Assembly: GCA_030435675.1 (NCBI GenBank)
Contig: CM059624.1
Span: 8,704,769 to 8,768,768 of the forward strand
Direction of reading: 5' to 3'
DNA: 64,000 nucleotides
Origin: Steinernema hermaphroditum
Taxonomy: Eukaryota > Nematoda > Chromadorea > Rhabditida > Steinernematidae
Below the pieces are notes generated by a model. That model saw only the letters and a list, made by a program, of their open reading frames with translations, ran no database searches and was not told where the DNA came from. The position numbers and the translations under genes were made by a program. This document shows positions 33,332-44,088 of this stretch, one piece after another (the first letter of the stretch is position 1; each line of letters begins with the position of its first letter).

Positions 33332-34019
33332 TCACGATCTCAGTTGTTCGAGTCGATCCTTCATGTCGTCGAAATTTACGGCTGCCTCGTGAGCTTCTCG
33401 TTCTTGCTCATCAACGATTGTACCGACGATGGCTTCAGGTGCTTTTCCGAGTTCCCCAGCCGTTATTTCCCAGAGAACCTTGTCCACCTCGTTCTGCGCT
33501 TCTTCTTCAAGTTCTTCGGGTTCCATCATCTCCATTGTATCCTCAATCATTTCTTCGATGATGCCGATTTTAGTCATTTCTTGGGACATTTCTCTCATGG
33601 CCTTCATAATTTCGGGGACCTTCACAAGATTCTGCATCGCTTTCATCACTTCGGTCGATTGTTGCATTGAACCGGCCATGCGCATTGTGGACAGCTGCTG
33701 CTGCATGCACATAATGACGGAATTAATCTGCGCCTTCGTAACGTGAATCTTGCTAACGGCTTTCCGAGACTGGATTATGGATTTGGCAAGAACAACACAA
33801 ACGTCACGATCGCCTTTCTTCGCGGCGTCTTTAATCTGCTTACGTACCTTCTGTTCCTCTCGCTCGATGCCGTGAATCTAGAAAACGAAGTACACAAACA
33901 CGTCACTGAAACTTGGATACCTGTCGATCGAGCTGTCGCATCTCTACCCGCATCTTCCTCTGCATTTCTCGGACGGCTTCTTTCGGGTCGGGCTTCTTGC
34001 CAATGCCGAAGATCCCCAT
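33332..34019 (-). CDS. CHMP3: ESCRT-III subunit CHMP3/Vps24
   Basis: Exons 34019-33921 and 33877-33332 give 214 residues, the usual length. The N-terminus MGIFGIGKKPDPKEAVREMQRKMR is basic and amphipathic for membrane binding; the core is a helical ESCRT-III fold; an acidic stretch (EMIEDTMEMMEPEELEEEA) precedes the C-terminal MIT-interacting motif DRLEQLRS. CHMP3 caps and remodels ESCRT-III filaments in multivesicular body sorting and abscission, and binds MIT proteins such as VPS4. It is the first gene of a minus-strand run and is divergent from IST1 across 528 bp. Confidence 0.97.
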
Positions 34020-34547
34020 GATTTTTTAGCACTAGCTCTGAAACGGAAAACGAGGTCGAAATGTTAAAAATAGCACGAAGGGCTTGTATTTATTTCGCTT
34101 CGCGAAGAAACTCAAGATACTGGCGAAATTCTACATTCGTTTATCCAGGACAGCATGGATTTTAGCGGAAAACAAAAAACAACGGAGAAGCGTTGGCTTC
34201 GACTCCAACCGGATTCGACGAGACGAATGAAAACACCGCGCGTCGGGAGACGCCAAGCCGCGGAGTGAGTCATCAGGACTGCAGTTCAGCTGGACTCGCG
34301 CTCGGAGGGCGTTCTTCCGCTCGCTTTCTCCGTCATATAAAGGTGGACGTCGCCATGATTCGCCGAAGCCGTTTCCTCATTATTTCGCCATCGCACGATC
34401 GATTAGATGACGCGCAAATCGCTTTATGATTACGAGTAACGTCGCTGTGGGTTTATTTACTGTTTGACGTTGTTCCGGGCATAACAGTCGCCTTTGCTTC
34501 TTCACCTTGGGTGTGTGACAGTATTCCGTGTTACTTCAGAGCTAAAT
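34020..34547. promoter_or_regulatory. Shared divergent promoter region of CHMP3 and IST1
   Basis: The only sequence between the start codons of two ESCRT-III genes on opposite strands. An AT-rich patch lies near 34060-34090 and a GC-rich, CpG-containing block at 34190-34330. A GTTACTTCAG acceptor lies 9 bp before the IST1 ATG. No open frame is supported. Confidence 0.5.
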
Positions 34548-35990
34548 ATGTCGATTACGTGGGGAACGCAGTATAGTAAACTGAAGACCAATTTGCGAGT
34601 CGCCATCAATCGCCTCAAACTTGTACAGAAGAAGAAGACTGAATTGGCACTGAAGGCGCGCACGGAAATCGCAGATTTTATCACTGGTAAGTGAAGTGTA
34701 TGTATTTTTTGTTTGCTATGGAATCGTTCAGCTCATAAGGAAGATCGTGCCCGAATTCGTGTAGAGCACATCATTCGTGAGGACTTCTTGGTGGAGGCCT
34801 ATGAACTGTTGGAGATGTACTGCGATCTTCTTCTTGCTCGCTTTGGACTTATCCAGCAAATGAAGTGAGTTTGTGTACGATTGTACATGTGGTTCACTGT
34901 GCTTCCTAGGAACTTGGATGACGGTATAGCGGAGGCAGTCATAAGCATCATGTGGGCTGCTCCGCGAGTCGTTACCGACATTGCGGAGTTCAAGGTAAGC
35001 TACGTCATAGAGATTAATGAAATCGGCGAAACATTAGATAATCAGCGATCAGCTAACACTGAAGTACGGAAAACCATTTGCTGAGGCGGCGAGGGCGAAC
35101 CAACTGGAATACCCAGCGAAAGTTAGCACTAAGTTGATTCAGAAACTCAGCGTCAGTGCTCCGGCGAAAATTTTGGTAGAAAGGCATGGAGACTTCCTTC
35201 ACCGTAAAGTGCTAATCACTGCTGCAGGTATCTCATTGAGATTGCTAGAAGTGCCGGAATTCCGTTCACTCCTGACGCAGATGTCATGCGCGAAGATGAG
35301 GTTGCAGCGGCCGAACAAATGCTGATTGATTTCCGGAACCAAGGGAACGCGCACCCTAATCAGGAAATTGGATGGATGCCTGACGACAATGATACTAGGT
35401 TCAGCCTCAATGTTCTACTTATTCTGACGTTTTTTTACAGTAACCCGGGCAACTTTCCACCTCCTCCGCCTCCGAACTTTCCAAACTTCTACCCTGGTCC
35501 TCCACCCAGTGGGGGCAATGGGGGTGGTGGCATAGCCCTTCCCCAAATCCCAACTCCCACGCAAAACGTGCCCGGACCCAACGTCACCCATCCTAACCAG
35601 CAGCAGCCATTTAATTACCCGCGTTTATCACAAAATGTAAGCACAACTCCACTTGTATTTCCCGTCATATTATTTGTATTTCAGTTCACTGACAGCGATA
35701 TCAAAATACCGCACAATCCACAACCGGGAATTCCTTCTGCTCCCCCGGCGTCGCTGCCCCCCAAGGTAGCTCCGTTAGGTAGTTGATTTAAATTTGTGCA
35801 CACATATGATTCGATTAACGTTTCAGATTTCCCCAACTTGCCTGAACCCCCTAGTAACTTCCCCGATGAATATGAAACCGTTGGTCCAGCTCCTCCAAGC
35901 AATTCGAACGATGGAAATCAGCCCGGAGATGACCTTGACTTCGATGATCTGGCCAAACGCTTCGATATGTTGAAGAAACGTAATAACTGA
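34548..35990 (+). CDS. IST1: IST1 ESCRT-III-associated protein
   Basis: Exons 34548-34686, 34732-34864, 34910-34994, 35038-35183, 35228-35398, 35441-35636, 35685-35778, 35827-35990 give 375 residues. Residues 1-190 are the IST1 helical core (INRLKLVQKKKTELALKAR, IRVEHIIREDFLVEAYELLE, KILVERYLIEIA). A long proline/glycine-rich linker follows. The C-terminus DLDFDDLAKRFDMLKKRNN is a MIT-interacting motif. IST1 recruits VPS4, spastin and LIP5-type partners to ESCRT-III. The fourth intron starts with GC (AG|GCATGG), a GC-AG intron. Confidence 0.96.
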
Positions 35991-36199
35991 ACCGTCAAAC
36001 CGCGGTTTTACTATTTAAATTACGAGTTCGTTCATATAAATACAGTGTATGGTAGGATATGTACAGAGAGAGGACGTATGCATCTTGCTATGAATCTTCG
36101 CTTTCAGTTTAACTTAACAACAAAGTTCAGATATAAAAACCTGCTGGTACATTTAGCCAACATTGTGAGATCTACCCTGGACGTTTAGTGGGTTGGAAG

Positions 36200-37016
36200 C
36201 TATGTGAAGCTTGAAAGGGCATTTGCCGACTGTGCCATACTTTGCATCAGCTCCTTGTCAACGTCTCGCATGATGTCGATGAAACTCACTTCGACCCAGC
36301 AAGGAACGTCGGTCACCTTTTCGCGTGTAAAACCTTCTCCAAATCCCTTCCCGAAGGATATCCGCACCTTTGCCATATTCTCGAATTGGTAGAAATCCCG
36401 ATTTTCGTTGTTCTTCAAATTTTTCTCCATACTCTTAACAAAGTCGTCCTTGTCGAAGACAACCAATTGATCGCCTGCAAGATTACGGTACTTGAGACTG
36501 TGCCAAATCTCGGAAACCTTTTCGCAGTTTCTTGACTGTTGTCGGCGAACAGCCGCTGGCTTCCGTTTGCATCGGACACTGCACGAAGATCGACGCTTCG
36601 CTTCTGTTCACAATCAGCACCTGGTTACGGTCCTTTTTGATGTGGCAACCGCAACCGATCTGCCTCCGGACCTGCACGACCTTTTCGGATCGGCATCGGG
36701 GGAGAGGAGCTCCGAAAGCACCGAGACAGAAGCGATCGGGTGCGGAGGAGTCACAAAACCCGTCGATGGCGATCAGCGGCGCATAGCCTTCGAAGCTTCC
36801 CACCTAAACACTCCAAAACTTTACAGTGGATGCTCGCTTTCTGACTCTTTCGAAATATTCATAATAGGTGACCAGCATCCATTTGTTGAGCGTACCGCTG
36901 TTCCGTTTGGGTTCGATCTTCTCGTTGACCACTTCGTCGACGACCGATGGGACGATCTGCGGCTGCGTGCGCTTCCGCTCCTTCCCGTTAGCACGGCTTT
37001 CTTGATCGTTGGCCAT
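36200..37016 (-). CDS. Divergent Smad with MH2 domain only
   Basis: Exons 37016-36846, 36803-36518, 36474-36200 give 243 residues. About 40 hydrophilic residues precede an MH2 domain: WMLVTYYEYFERVG, LIAIDGFCDSSAPDRFCLGAF, RRQIGCGCHI, SIFVQCPM, TVKKLRKGDQLVVFD, and near the end MAKVRISFGKGFGEGF and TDVPCWVEVSFID. There is no MH1 DNA-binding domain, and the last residues are ALSSFT, not the SSxS phosphorylation tail of receptor-regulated Smads. The gene could be a DAF-14-like or DAF-8-like TGF-beta pathway member, since C. elegans DAF-14 also lacks a normal MH1, or an inhibitory/co-Smad. I did not find an upstream MH1 exon before 38039. Confidence 0.88.
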
Positions 37017-38038
37017 GCTCGCCGACTACCGAACGCGCATTCAGAATCTGCAATCAGATGAAACTGTAACTCCACGAAAGAGAACTCGCGCCTGTCGAAC
37101 GAAATGTTGATTCAGACCACATGAATGCGGCAGGAGGCGTTTGCGCGATGACCAAACAACAAACGTGACATTATACTGGCACAAAGCAACAGTCGACTTT
37201 GCCCGAAGGTCGTCTTGTGAACAACTTCCCTAGATAAGGTGATAGTCGAATAGAGCGATACTGCGCTCGTAAACAATGTTTTACAACAGCCTAAAGGGCG
37301 AAACTAGCTTCGGCAACGTGCGTCGCCAACACGCAGAAGATGCCGAGAAGGTGCAAGGAACATGTAGCTATCGGTTACGGCAGCAGAACAAGGAAGAAGA
37401 TAGTCCCGAATGCAGTGCGACCCTTTCTCTGTGCTTCTTCGCTTGTGGTTTCAGTTCGTTTTTCTGCGCTTTCTCCTAGTGGAAACGCTTCTGGCGCATC
37501 GCACTCAGCTCGCCGGCGCCACGAAGCGATGCACTCCACAGAGTGAGAGAGAGGACAGAGAGAATTAGAGATCGAAAGCGCTTGCGTGAACATTGGTCTC
37601 GGTCGCACAGATTTCGTTTTCGCATCCAATCCCTTTATATGCAGATCCGCGGTCCCTGACAGGCAGATTCAGCCCTCGAGGAGGCCAGAATTCGCGAGGC
37701 ATCGGATCAGTCCTGCGCCTCGAGGTCCCTCATCCTCTTCCTTCTTCGATCCGCAGAGTAGACTGTGCGAAGTTTAGCGTGCGGTCCCACCACGATCGAT
37801 CTCTGGTCGTACCGCTGATCGAGCGATGCATCGGTGGTCCTCCCGCCGCGTAAACTCCTTTTCTATATACCCTTCGTTGTGGCTCGACATGGCCGCTTTC
37901 TACAACTTAGAAGCTTGCATGACGCTCCAGGAATCGTGCAGGTTTGAAGTCTGGAATCCGTGTCGCGACAGTTTTTCAGTTTCTCACTAATTTTCATATC
38001 AACTTCAGCTGACCGAAACCGCTCTTCCTCCATCAACC
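37017..38038. promoter_or_regulatory. Divergent upstream region of the Smad and vha-8 genes
   Basis: 1.02 kb between opposite start codons. No open frame with homology. The vha-8 side has two acceptor-like sites (ATCGTGCAG near 37940, TCAACTTCAG near 38010), so a 5' UTR intron or a trans-splice site 30 bp before the vha-8 ATG is likely. Confidence 0.45.
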
Positions 38039-38765
38039 ATGGGAATCTCCGACAATGATGTTCAGAAGCAGCTCAGCCATATGATGGCTTTCATCGAACA
38101 GGAAGCCAATGAGAAGGCTGAAGAAATCGATGCCAAGGCTGAGGAGGAGTTCAACATCGAGAAAGGACGTTTGGTCCAGCAGCAGCGTACTAAGATTCTC
38201 GAGTACTACGAGAAGAAGGAGAAGCAGGTCGAACTGCAACGCAAGATCCAGAGCTCCAACATGCTCAACCAGGGTCGTCTGAAGTGCTTGAAGGCTCGTG
38301 AGGACCACCTGACCACTGTTTTGGACGAGGCTCGCGCCAACCTCTCTCGCATCTCTGCTGATGCCCAGCGCTACCCTTCCATCCTCAAGGGTCTGATCAT
38401 GCAGGTAAGTGTCAAGTAATCATAATAATTCTCTCTACTGATGTATTCAGGCTCTCTTCCAACTTCTCGAGAAGGAGGTCGTGCTCCGCTGTCGCCAGAA
38501 GGACGAGACCCTCGTCAATGATCTGCTTCCCGAGTGTCTTGATGAACTTGAGAAGGTGTGGGGGGACCGCTGCAAGGTTCACGTTGACAAGGAGCACTAC
38601 CTTCCCACGGAGAGCGCTGGAGGAGTTGTCGTATCCGCTATGGCCGGAAAGATTTCGGTTTCGTCCACCCTTGAGTCCCGTCTTGATTTGATCGCCGGAC
38701 AAATCATCCCACAAATGCGTACCGCCCTCTTCGGAGCCAACCCCAACAGAAAGTTCTTTGATTAG
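38039..38765 (+). CDS. vha-8: V-type proton ATPase subunit E
   Basis: Exons 38039-38404 and 38451-38765 give 226 residues, the normal length. The N-terminal helix ([36 protein letters not shown]) forms the peripheral stalk with subunit G; the C-terminal domain ends [17 protein letters not shown] and [13 protein letters not shown]. It belongs to the V1 sector and couples ATP hydrolysis to proton pumping. Residue choices ([30 protein letters not shown]) follow the Caenorhabditis protein and not the vertebrate one, and are the best taxonomic marker in the window. Confidence 0.98.
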
Positions 38766-39071
38766 GTTCGCCGCGGACCATTAGATGCGCTATAAACTTC
38801 CTATGATCCTGTAATTGTGATATGTAAATTTCTGTCCTGTAATTGCCAATCTGACAACATGACATTGTTCGATATATGGCGTTCATTTTGCGTACCTTCC
38901 ATCGGCTCATTCCAGGTCCTATTACCAAATTCGCTGCTACGTTTAGGATGATTATGTCACTTAATCCCCGTCAACCCTGAGTGGTCGTCTGTTTATATAG
39001 AAGCAATAACAATATTGTAGTTTGCCCAGAGCGATTGTTAATACATTTCCCAGGTTTGGATCGAATATATA
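38766..39071. other. 3' flank of vha-8
   Basis: AT-rich trailer; ends at the left border of a transposon block. No gene seen. Confidence 0.5.
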
Positions 39072-39856
39072 GTCGGATTAAAAAATTGGTGACATTTTTT
39101 CGATTTGGTCCCACAACGCTTTTTTTGCGCGCGCCACGCCATCTTCGTGTGTGATACTGCATTTTACAATGGGAAATGCAAATCGTCTGCATGTTTGGGC
39201 ACTTTTGATGGGGATATCACACGAATCTCAAAATTCTACAAGCAAATCAGTATTGCCTGGTTGATTGCGAGTCGATTGAGCCCAAAATTGTCGAAAATGA
39301 ACGCGTTTCGCTATTTCTTTTGGAGTTTTCCCCGGTACAGAACATCTTTATCGGATTGAGATCACAGTAGTATAGCGGAAGTTACGACAGTTCCACTCCT
39401 AACCCCCTATTCCCCTCTTCGACGAACCGTGATATGAAAGAATCTCGTGCCAAAATAGTTTCCCAAATTTCTCGATCAGGACAGTTCTCGACTCGTCCTG
39501 TGTAGCCCTAACCCATATTTCTGCGAAAACTCTAAAAGAAACCGGCGAAACACCAAAACCATGGTTTGTGCATTGATATCGCGGCATCTGGCGATGAAAA
39601 TGTGAATAACTTCTTGTGCGCGCGTTCAATTTCGATAATTTTCGGCTCAATCGACTCGCAATTAACCAGGCAATACTGATTTGCTTGTAGAATTTTGAGA
39701 TTCGTGTGATATCCCCGTCAAAAACATGTCCAAACATGCAGACGATTTGCATTTCCCATTGTAAAATGCAGTACCACACACGAAGATGGCGTGGCGCGCG
39801 CAAAAAAAGCGTTGTGGGACCAAATCGAAAAAATGTCACAAATTTTTTAATCCGAC
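39072..39856. mobile_element. MITE with about 235-bp terminal inverted repeats
   Basis: The left arm (39072-39306, starting GTCGGATTAAAAAATT) reappears inverted at 39620-39856 (ending AATTTTTTAATCCGAC) with a few differences. TA flanks both ends. The 310-bp centre has no coding sequence. TA targeting fits a non-autonomous Tc1/mariner-superfamily element. Its right TA also serves as the left TA of the next element. Confidence 0.85.
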
Positions 39857-39858
39857 TA

Positions 39859-42311
39859 TTGTCGAGTCAATGGCGAATGTCACCGCCGCAGTTCGTGGCA
39901 GGACCGAAATCAGGGACGCGATCGAGTCCGTTATAAGGGGAATTCCAGGTTTCTGACTGAATATGTGGATTTTCTCGAAAACAGAGCCATTTTTCAAAAT
40001 TCCGCTTTGATAGAAGTGTTCGCGGATCGTCAGCGAAGCGTATGCATCGGGTTTCAGCGCATTTTTTACTTTCCTCACGAAGTTATAACGGGTTTCAGGC
40101 GCGCATGTTGGTGTTCGCTGATTGTTTCCATCATTTCGATGGATTTATCGTGCGATTTCTTATTTGATTTACTGTTTTCTACTAATTATGTTAGTAGCAG
40201 AACTTCAAACGACTTGATATGGTGAAATTATCAAAGTCGAAGTGTTCAAGAGCAAGGCTGGTGGCTTTCGCTCGACAATCATACAGTAGGAAGCGAGCGA
40301 TCGAAAAGGAGGAATCAAGAAGACTCGCTCAGTGTGAAGCTGAGGAGCTGAAGAACGCCTTGGCAGATGCTAACCAGCAACTGATGTTAACACATCAGGA
40401 AATATCATTGCTAAGGAGAGATAATGAGGCGCAGATTGTACGAATCTGCGAATTAGAGCAGGTTGCTCTTAATCTGAACCTGTTCAACTGTCTAATAACA
40501 TTTTAGAAGGTGCTCTCGAACGCCTTGCCGAGGCGCGTGAACTTCCCGAGCCTACCAACCTTTTCGGTTGGTTCGGTATATTGTGATAAAAGTCGCGCTA
40601 TTATAAAGCGTGTCGCTCTTTGCGCAAGGCTCTTCTTGGAAGCAGCAAGAATTGAGATGTCGCCCATCGTTTTCACAACTAGATTAACTGGAATTGGCAT
40701 CAAGACAGTGCGTGAAATCGTGCAGGGCGATCTGAATATTGCCGCCAGAAGCGTAGTAGATGGCACTTTTTGGTACAAAATGCCTTCTTGCGGATTAAAG
40801 ACGCAGAACGTTAGCAAAACGGAACGGTGGCGCAGGCTAGCCGCAGCGCTAGATGAACAAACGCGAAACCTCATTGTTCGGACGATCGATGATCTACACA
40901 GATCCGAGAAACCGGTTACAGTCGCAAATGTTATAGAAGCCTTGACTGAGGATATCGATCACCCGGTTGGTCGCACTACTGTTCTTGGGATCTTGCATGG
41001 GTTGGGTTATGGGTTAGTCGATAAGTTTTTCCTATCTGTGACTGCATGTCACGTTCAGGTATAAAAAGATCGACAATCGTGTATGTCTCTATGACGATCC
41101 ACGAATTGTCTCCGCTCGCAAGATGTACATCGAAAGAATCGATGCTCTCCGTCGCCAGGGTTATTCTTTTTACTATGTTGATGAAACTTGGTGCTTCAAA
41201 GGTATGAAACACAGGCGCGACTGGTGTTCGAACTTATCACCGCATGAGAAGAAGGCCGCGGGTCTTTGTTCTGGCCCCAATACTCCTGCGAACCGTGGAA
41301 AAAGAATAATTGTTCTTGATGCCATAGGACTAAACGGATTCGTTCAAGGCGCGTTAAGGATTTACAGCGGTAAACATGAAGATGGAGACTACCACAAAGA
41401 GATGAATAGTGAAGTGTTCGAAAGTTACATGCAGGATCTTCTGCGTATTCTGAAAGAGCAGGAACCTCTGGCGAAGATTTGCATTATCTTCGATAACGCA
41501 AGTTATCATAGCCGATCTCAAGAACAACTGCCGACAACGCAGTGGAGAAAGCCAGCTATCGTTCAATTTCTGAACCTTCACGAGATCCCATATGATCCAG
41601 CAGCACTTCGTCTAGAGCTGCTTCAAACGGCTAAAGACTGGGTCGCCCAAAGAGAAGATCAAGTTCGAAGACGTCGTGTGGACGAAATGTGCGCAAACGA
41701 AGGCGTGGTTCTTTTGCGATTACCACCATATCATGCTCAACTGAACCCCATTGAACTGGCATGGGGGTGGCTGAAGGGCGAAATGCGCAAAATTATTAGA
41801 AGTACAGATAACACGGAAAGAATTGCAGAACTTCTGCGGGCTCAGGTTCAATTGCTTCCAGAAGACCATGCTAGGAACTACTTCAAGCATGTTTCGAACG
41901 TAGAAACTGAGTTTAAATTGTTTGATATGGTCGACGACGACCATATTGTGCTGTCGCGGGCTGAGAGTCAGTCCCATTTGTCGTTATTGGAGCTGTGCGA
42001 CTGATAAAATTTGATCAACTTCGTGCGAGATGCGATAAATCCATCGAAATGATGGAAACAATCAGCGAACACCAACGTGCGCGCCTCAAAACCGTTATAA
42101 CTTTGCGAGGAAAGTAGAAAATGCGCCGCAAACCGATGCATACGCTTCTTCGGCGATCGGCGAACACTTCTATCAAAGCGGAATTTTGAAAAACGGCTTT
42201 GTCTTCGAAATAATCCACTTATTCAGTCAGAAACCCGGAAATCCCCTTATAACGGACTCAATCGTGTCCTGCCACGAACTGCGGCGGTGACATTCGCCGT
42301 TGATCGGACAA
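39859..42311 (+). mobile_element. IS630-Tc1-mariner element, apparently intact (copy 1)
   Basis: A 2453-bp element with inverted ends TTGTCGAGTCAATGGCGAAT (left) and TTGTCCGATCAACGGCGAAT (right, reverse strand); similarity continues inward for roughly 300 bp on each side, with rearranged blocks. TA flanks both ends. It encodes one spliced transposase with no stop or frameshift. A second, deleted copy follows directly. Confidence 0.9.
40219..42004 (+). CDS. IS630-Tc1-mariner transposase with long D-E spacing
   Basis: Exons 40219-40461, 40507-41012, 41059-42004 give 564 residues. The first exon is a basic start plus a coiled coil (EELKNALADANQQLMLTHQE), a helix-rich DNA-binding region follows, and the catalytic domain has D291 (YYVDETW), D395 (IIFDNASYHS) and E482 (LNPIELAWGWLKGE). 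The last two are 86 residues apart, far more than the 34-41 of classical Tc1, mariner or maT, and near the long-spacing clade described as Sailor (DD82E). All three residues and all splice sites are present, so it may be active. It cuts and pastes DNA at TA sites. Confidence 0.92.
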
Positions 42312-43105
42312 TATTGTCGAGTCAATGGCGAATGTCACCGCCGCAGTTCGTGGCAGGACCGAAATCGTGTTCGCTGATTGTTTCCATCAGTTCGATGGAT
42401 TTATCGTGCGGTTTCTTGCTTTATTTATTGTTTTCTACAAATTCTATTATTCGCAGAACTCCAAACGGTAAAATTATCAAAGTCGAAGTGTGTAAGAGCA
42501 AGGCTGTTGGCTTTCGCTCGACAGTCATGGGCGACCGAAAAGGAGGAATCAAGAAGACACGCTCAGTGTGAAACTGAGGAACTGAGGAACGCCTTGGCAG
42601 ATGCTAACCAGCAACTGATGTTAGCGCATCAGGAAATATCATTGCTAAGGAAAAACAATGATGCGCAGATTGTACGAATCTGCGAACTAGAGAAGGTAGA
42701 TCTTAATCTAAACCTGTTGAACAGAGCTTCTACGGGCGCATGTCGAGTTACTTCCAGGCAATCATGCTCGAAACTACTTAAAGCATGTCTCGAAAGTAGA
42801 AAATGAATTTAAGCTTTTGATATGGCCTATGACGACCATATTGTGCTGCCGCGCGCTTGTCAGTCAGTCCCATTTGTCGTTATTGGGGCTATGTGGCTGA
42901 TAAAGCTTGATCAAATTCGTGCGTAGTGCGAAAGGTCCATCGAAATGATGGAGACAATAAGCTAAAACGAACATGCGCGCCTCAAAACCGTTATAACTTT
43001 GTGAGGAAAGTAGAAAATGCGCCGCAAACCGATGCATACGCTTCTTCGGCGATCGGCGAACACTTCTATCAAAGCGGAATTTTGAAAAACGGCTTTGTCT
43101 TCGAA

Positions 43106-44088
43106 GATTATATGACATTAGCGCCGCAAAAATTAGCGCCGGATTGTTAGCGCCGGAAAAATTAGCGCCGGATTGTTAGCGCCGGAAAAAATAGCGCCGG
43201 ATTGTTAGCGACGCGTTAGTTTAGCGCCGGGTTGTTAGCGCCGCGTTAGTTTAGCGCTGGATTGTTAGCGCCGCGTTAGTTTAGCGCCGGGTTGTTAGCG
43301 CCGAATAATTAAGCCTTGTGCCATGTGAAAATGGCAGAGATTCACTGTAATCTGTGGCCAGACTTCTCTAGCCGCCTGGATTGCGGCGAACTCAAAGTCG
43401 GACATACAACTTAGTGGTTCTTTTTCAATTTTCGGTCGATCTCCTCGAAAAGTCGCTTAGATTACACAGCTTCGTAAACCGATAAATCCATTTGGGTTAC
43501 TTGTACAGCTTCTTGGTCTTTTTATTGGTAATACAGTACACCAGCGGAACGCTAAACTTTTCGATGTATGCGTGTACCGTCACAAGCTGATACATGTGCG
43601 ATGGCACAATCCCAAACGTTCCGTCGAAGGCGATATTACGATATTTGTCCAAGACCTTTCTGCCGGTGTCTGTCATAAAAATGACTGCCCTCAGTCCATC
43701 CTCATTCACATCCGCCAACAAGAAATCTTCTTCTTAAGTAGGGCTAAATTTGGCAGGTAGCTAACTTAGGTTAAATACCTTTTTCCTGATTGATGCCCTC
43801 CGCCTTGCGGAATCTGTCCGGGATCTCAAATCCAAAAGTATCGTCGACGTTAGCCACGTCGTCGCCAAGTTCCTCTCGGCATCTCTTTCGAGATCTCTGG
43901 AGTGTGCACCCATAATGGTACGGAGTGAAAAACATAAAATGCATCAGATAAAACGAAATAAACGCGGCGCTAATTTTTCCGGCGCTAACAATCCGGCGCT
44001 AAACTAACGCGGCGCTAAAAACCCGGCGCTATTTTTTCCGGCGCTAACAATCCGGCGCTATTTTTTGCGGCGCTAATGTCACCACACC
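43106..44088 (-). mobile_element. MULE-type element with tandem-repeat ends (element B)
   Basis: 983 bp inserted in copy 2, flanked by the perfect 9-bp duplication GTCTTCGAA (43097-43105 and 44089-44097). Ends: GATTATATGACATTAGCGCC on the left and GGTGTGGTGACATTAGCGCC on the right (reverse strand), again eight bases then GACA. Each terminal repeat is a run of short units around TTAGCGCCGG (left about 43120-43305, right about 43970-44075). The inside encodes part of a MULE transposase on the minus strand. Duplication length and transposase type agree on the Mutator superfamily. Confidence 0.88.
43497..43930 (-). pseudogene. MULE transposase fragment
   Basis: Two minus-strand exons (about 43930-43780 and 43735-43497, joined by a 45-bp GT-AG intron) encode about 130 residues ending in YRNIAFDGTFGIVPSHMYQ, VPLVYCITNKKTKKLY and a stop. 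DGTF is the catalytic-aspartate motif of MULE transposases and the following Q...H and VPLVYxIxxxKT are family marks. The remaining catalytic domain and any zinc finger are absent, so the protein cannot be functional alone. Confidence 0.8.
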
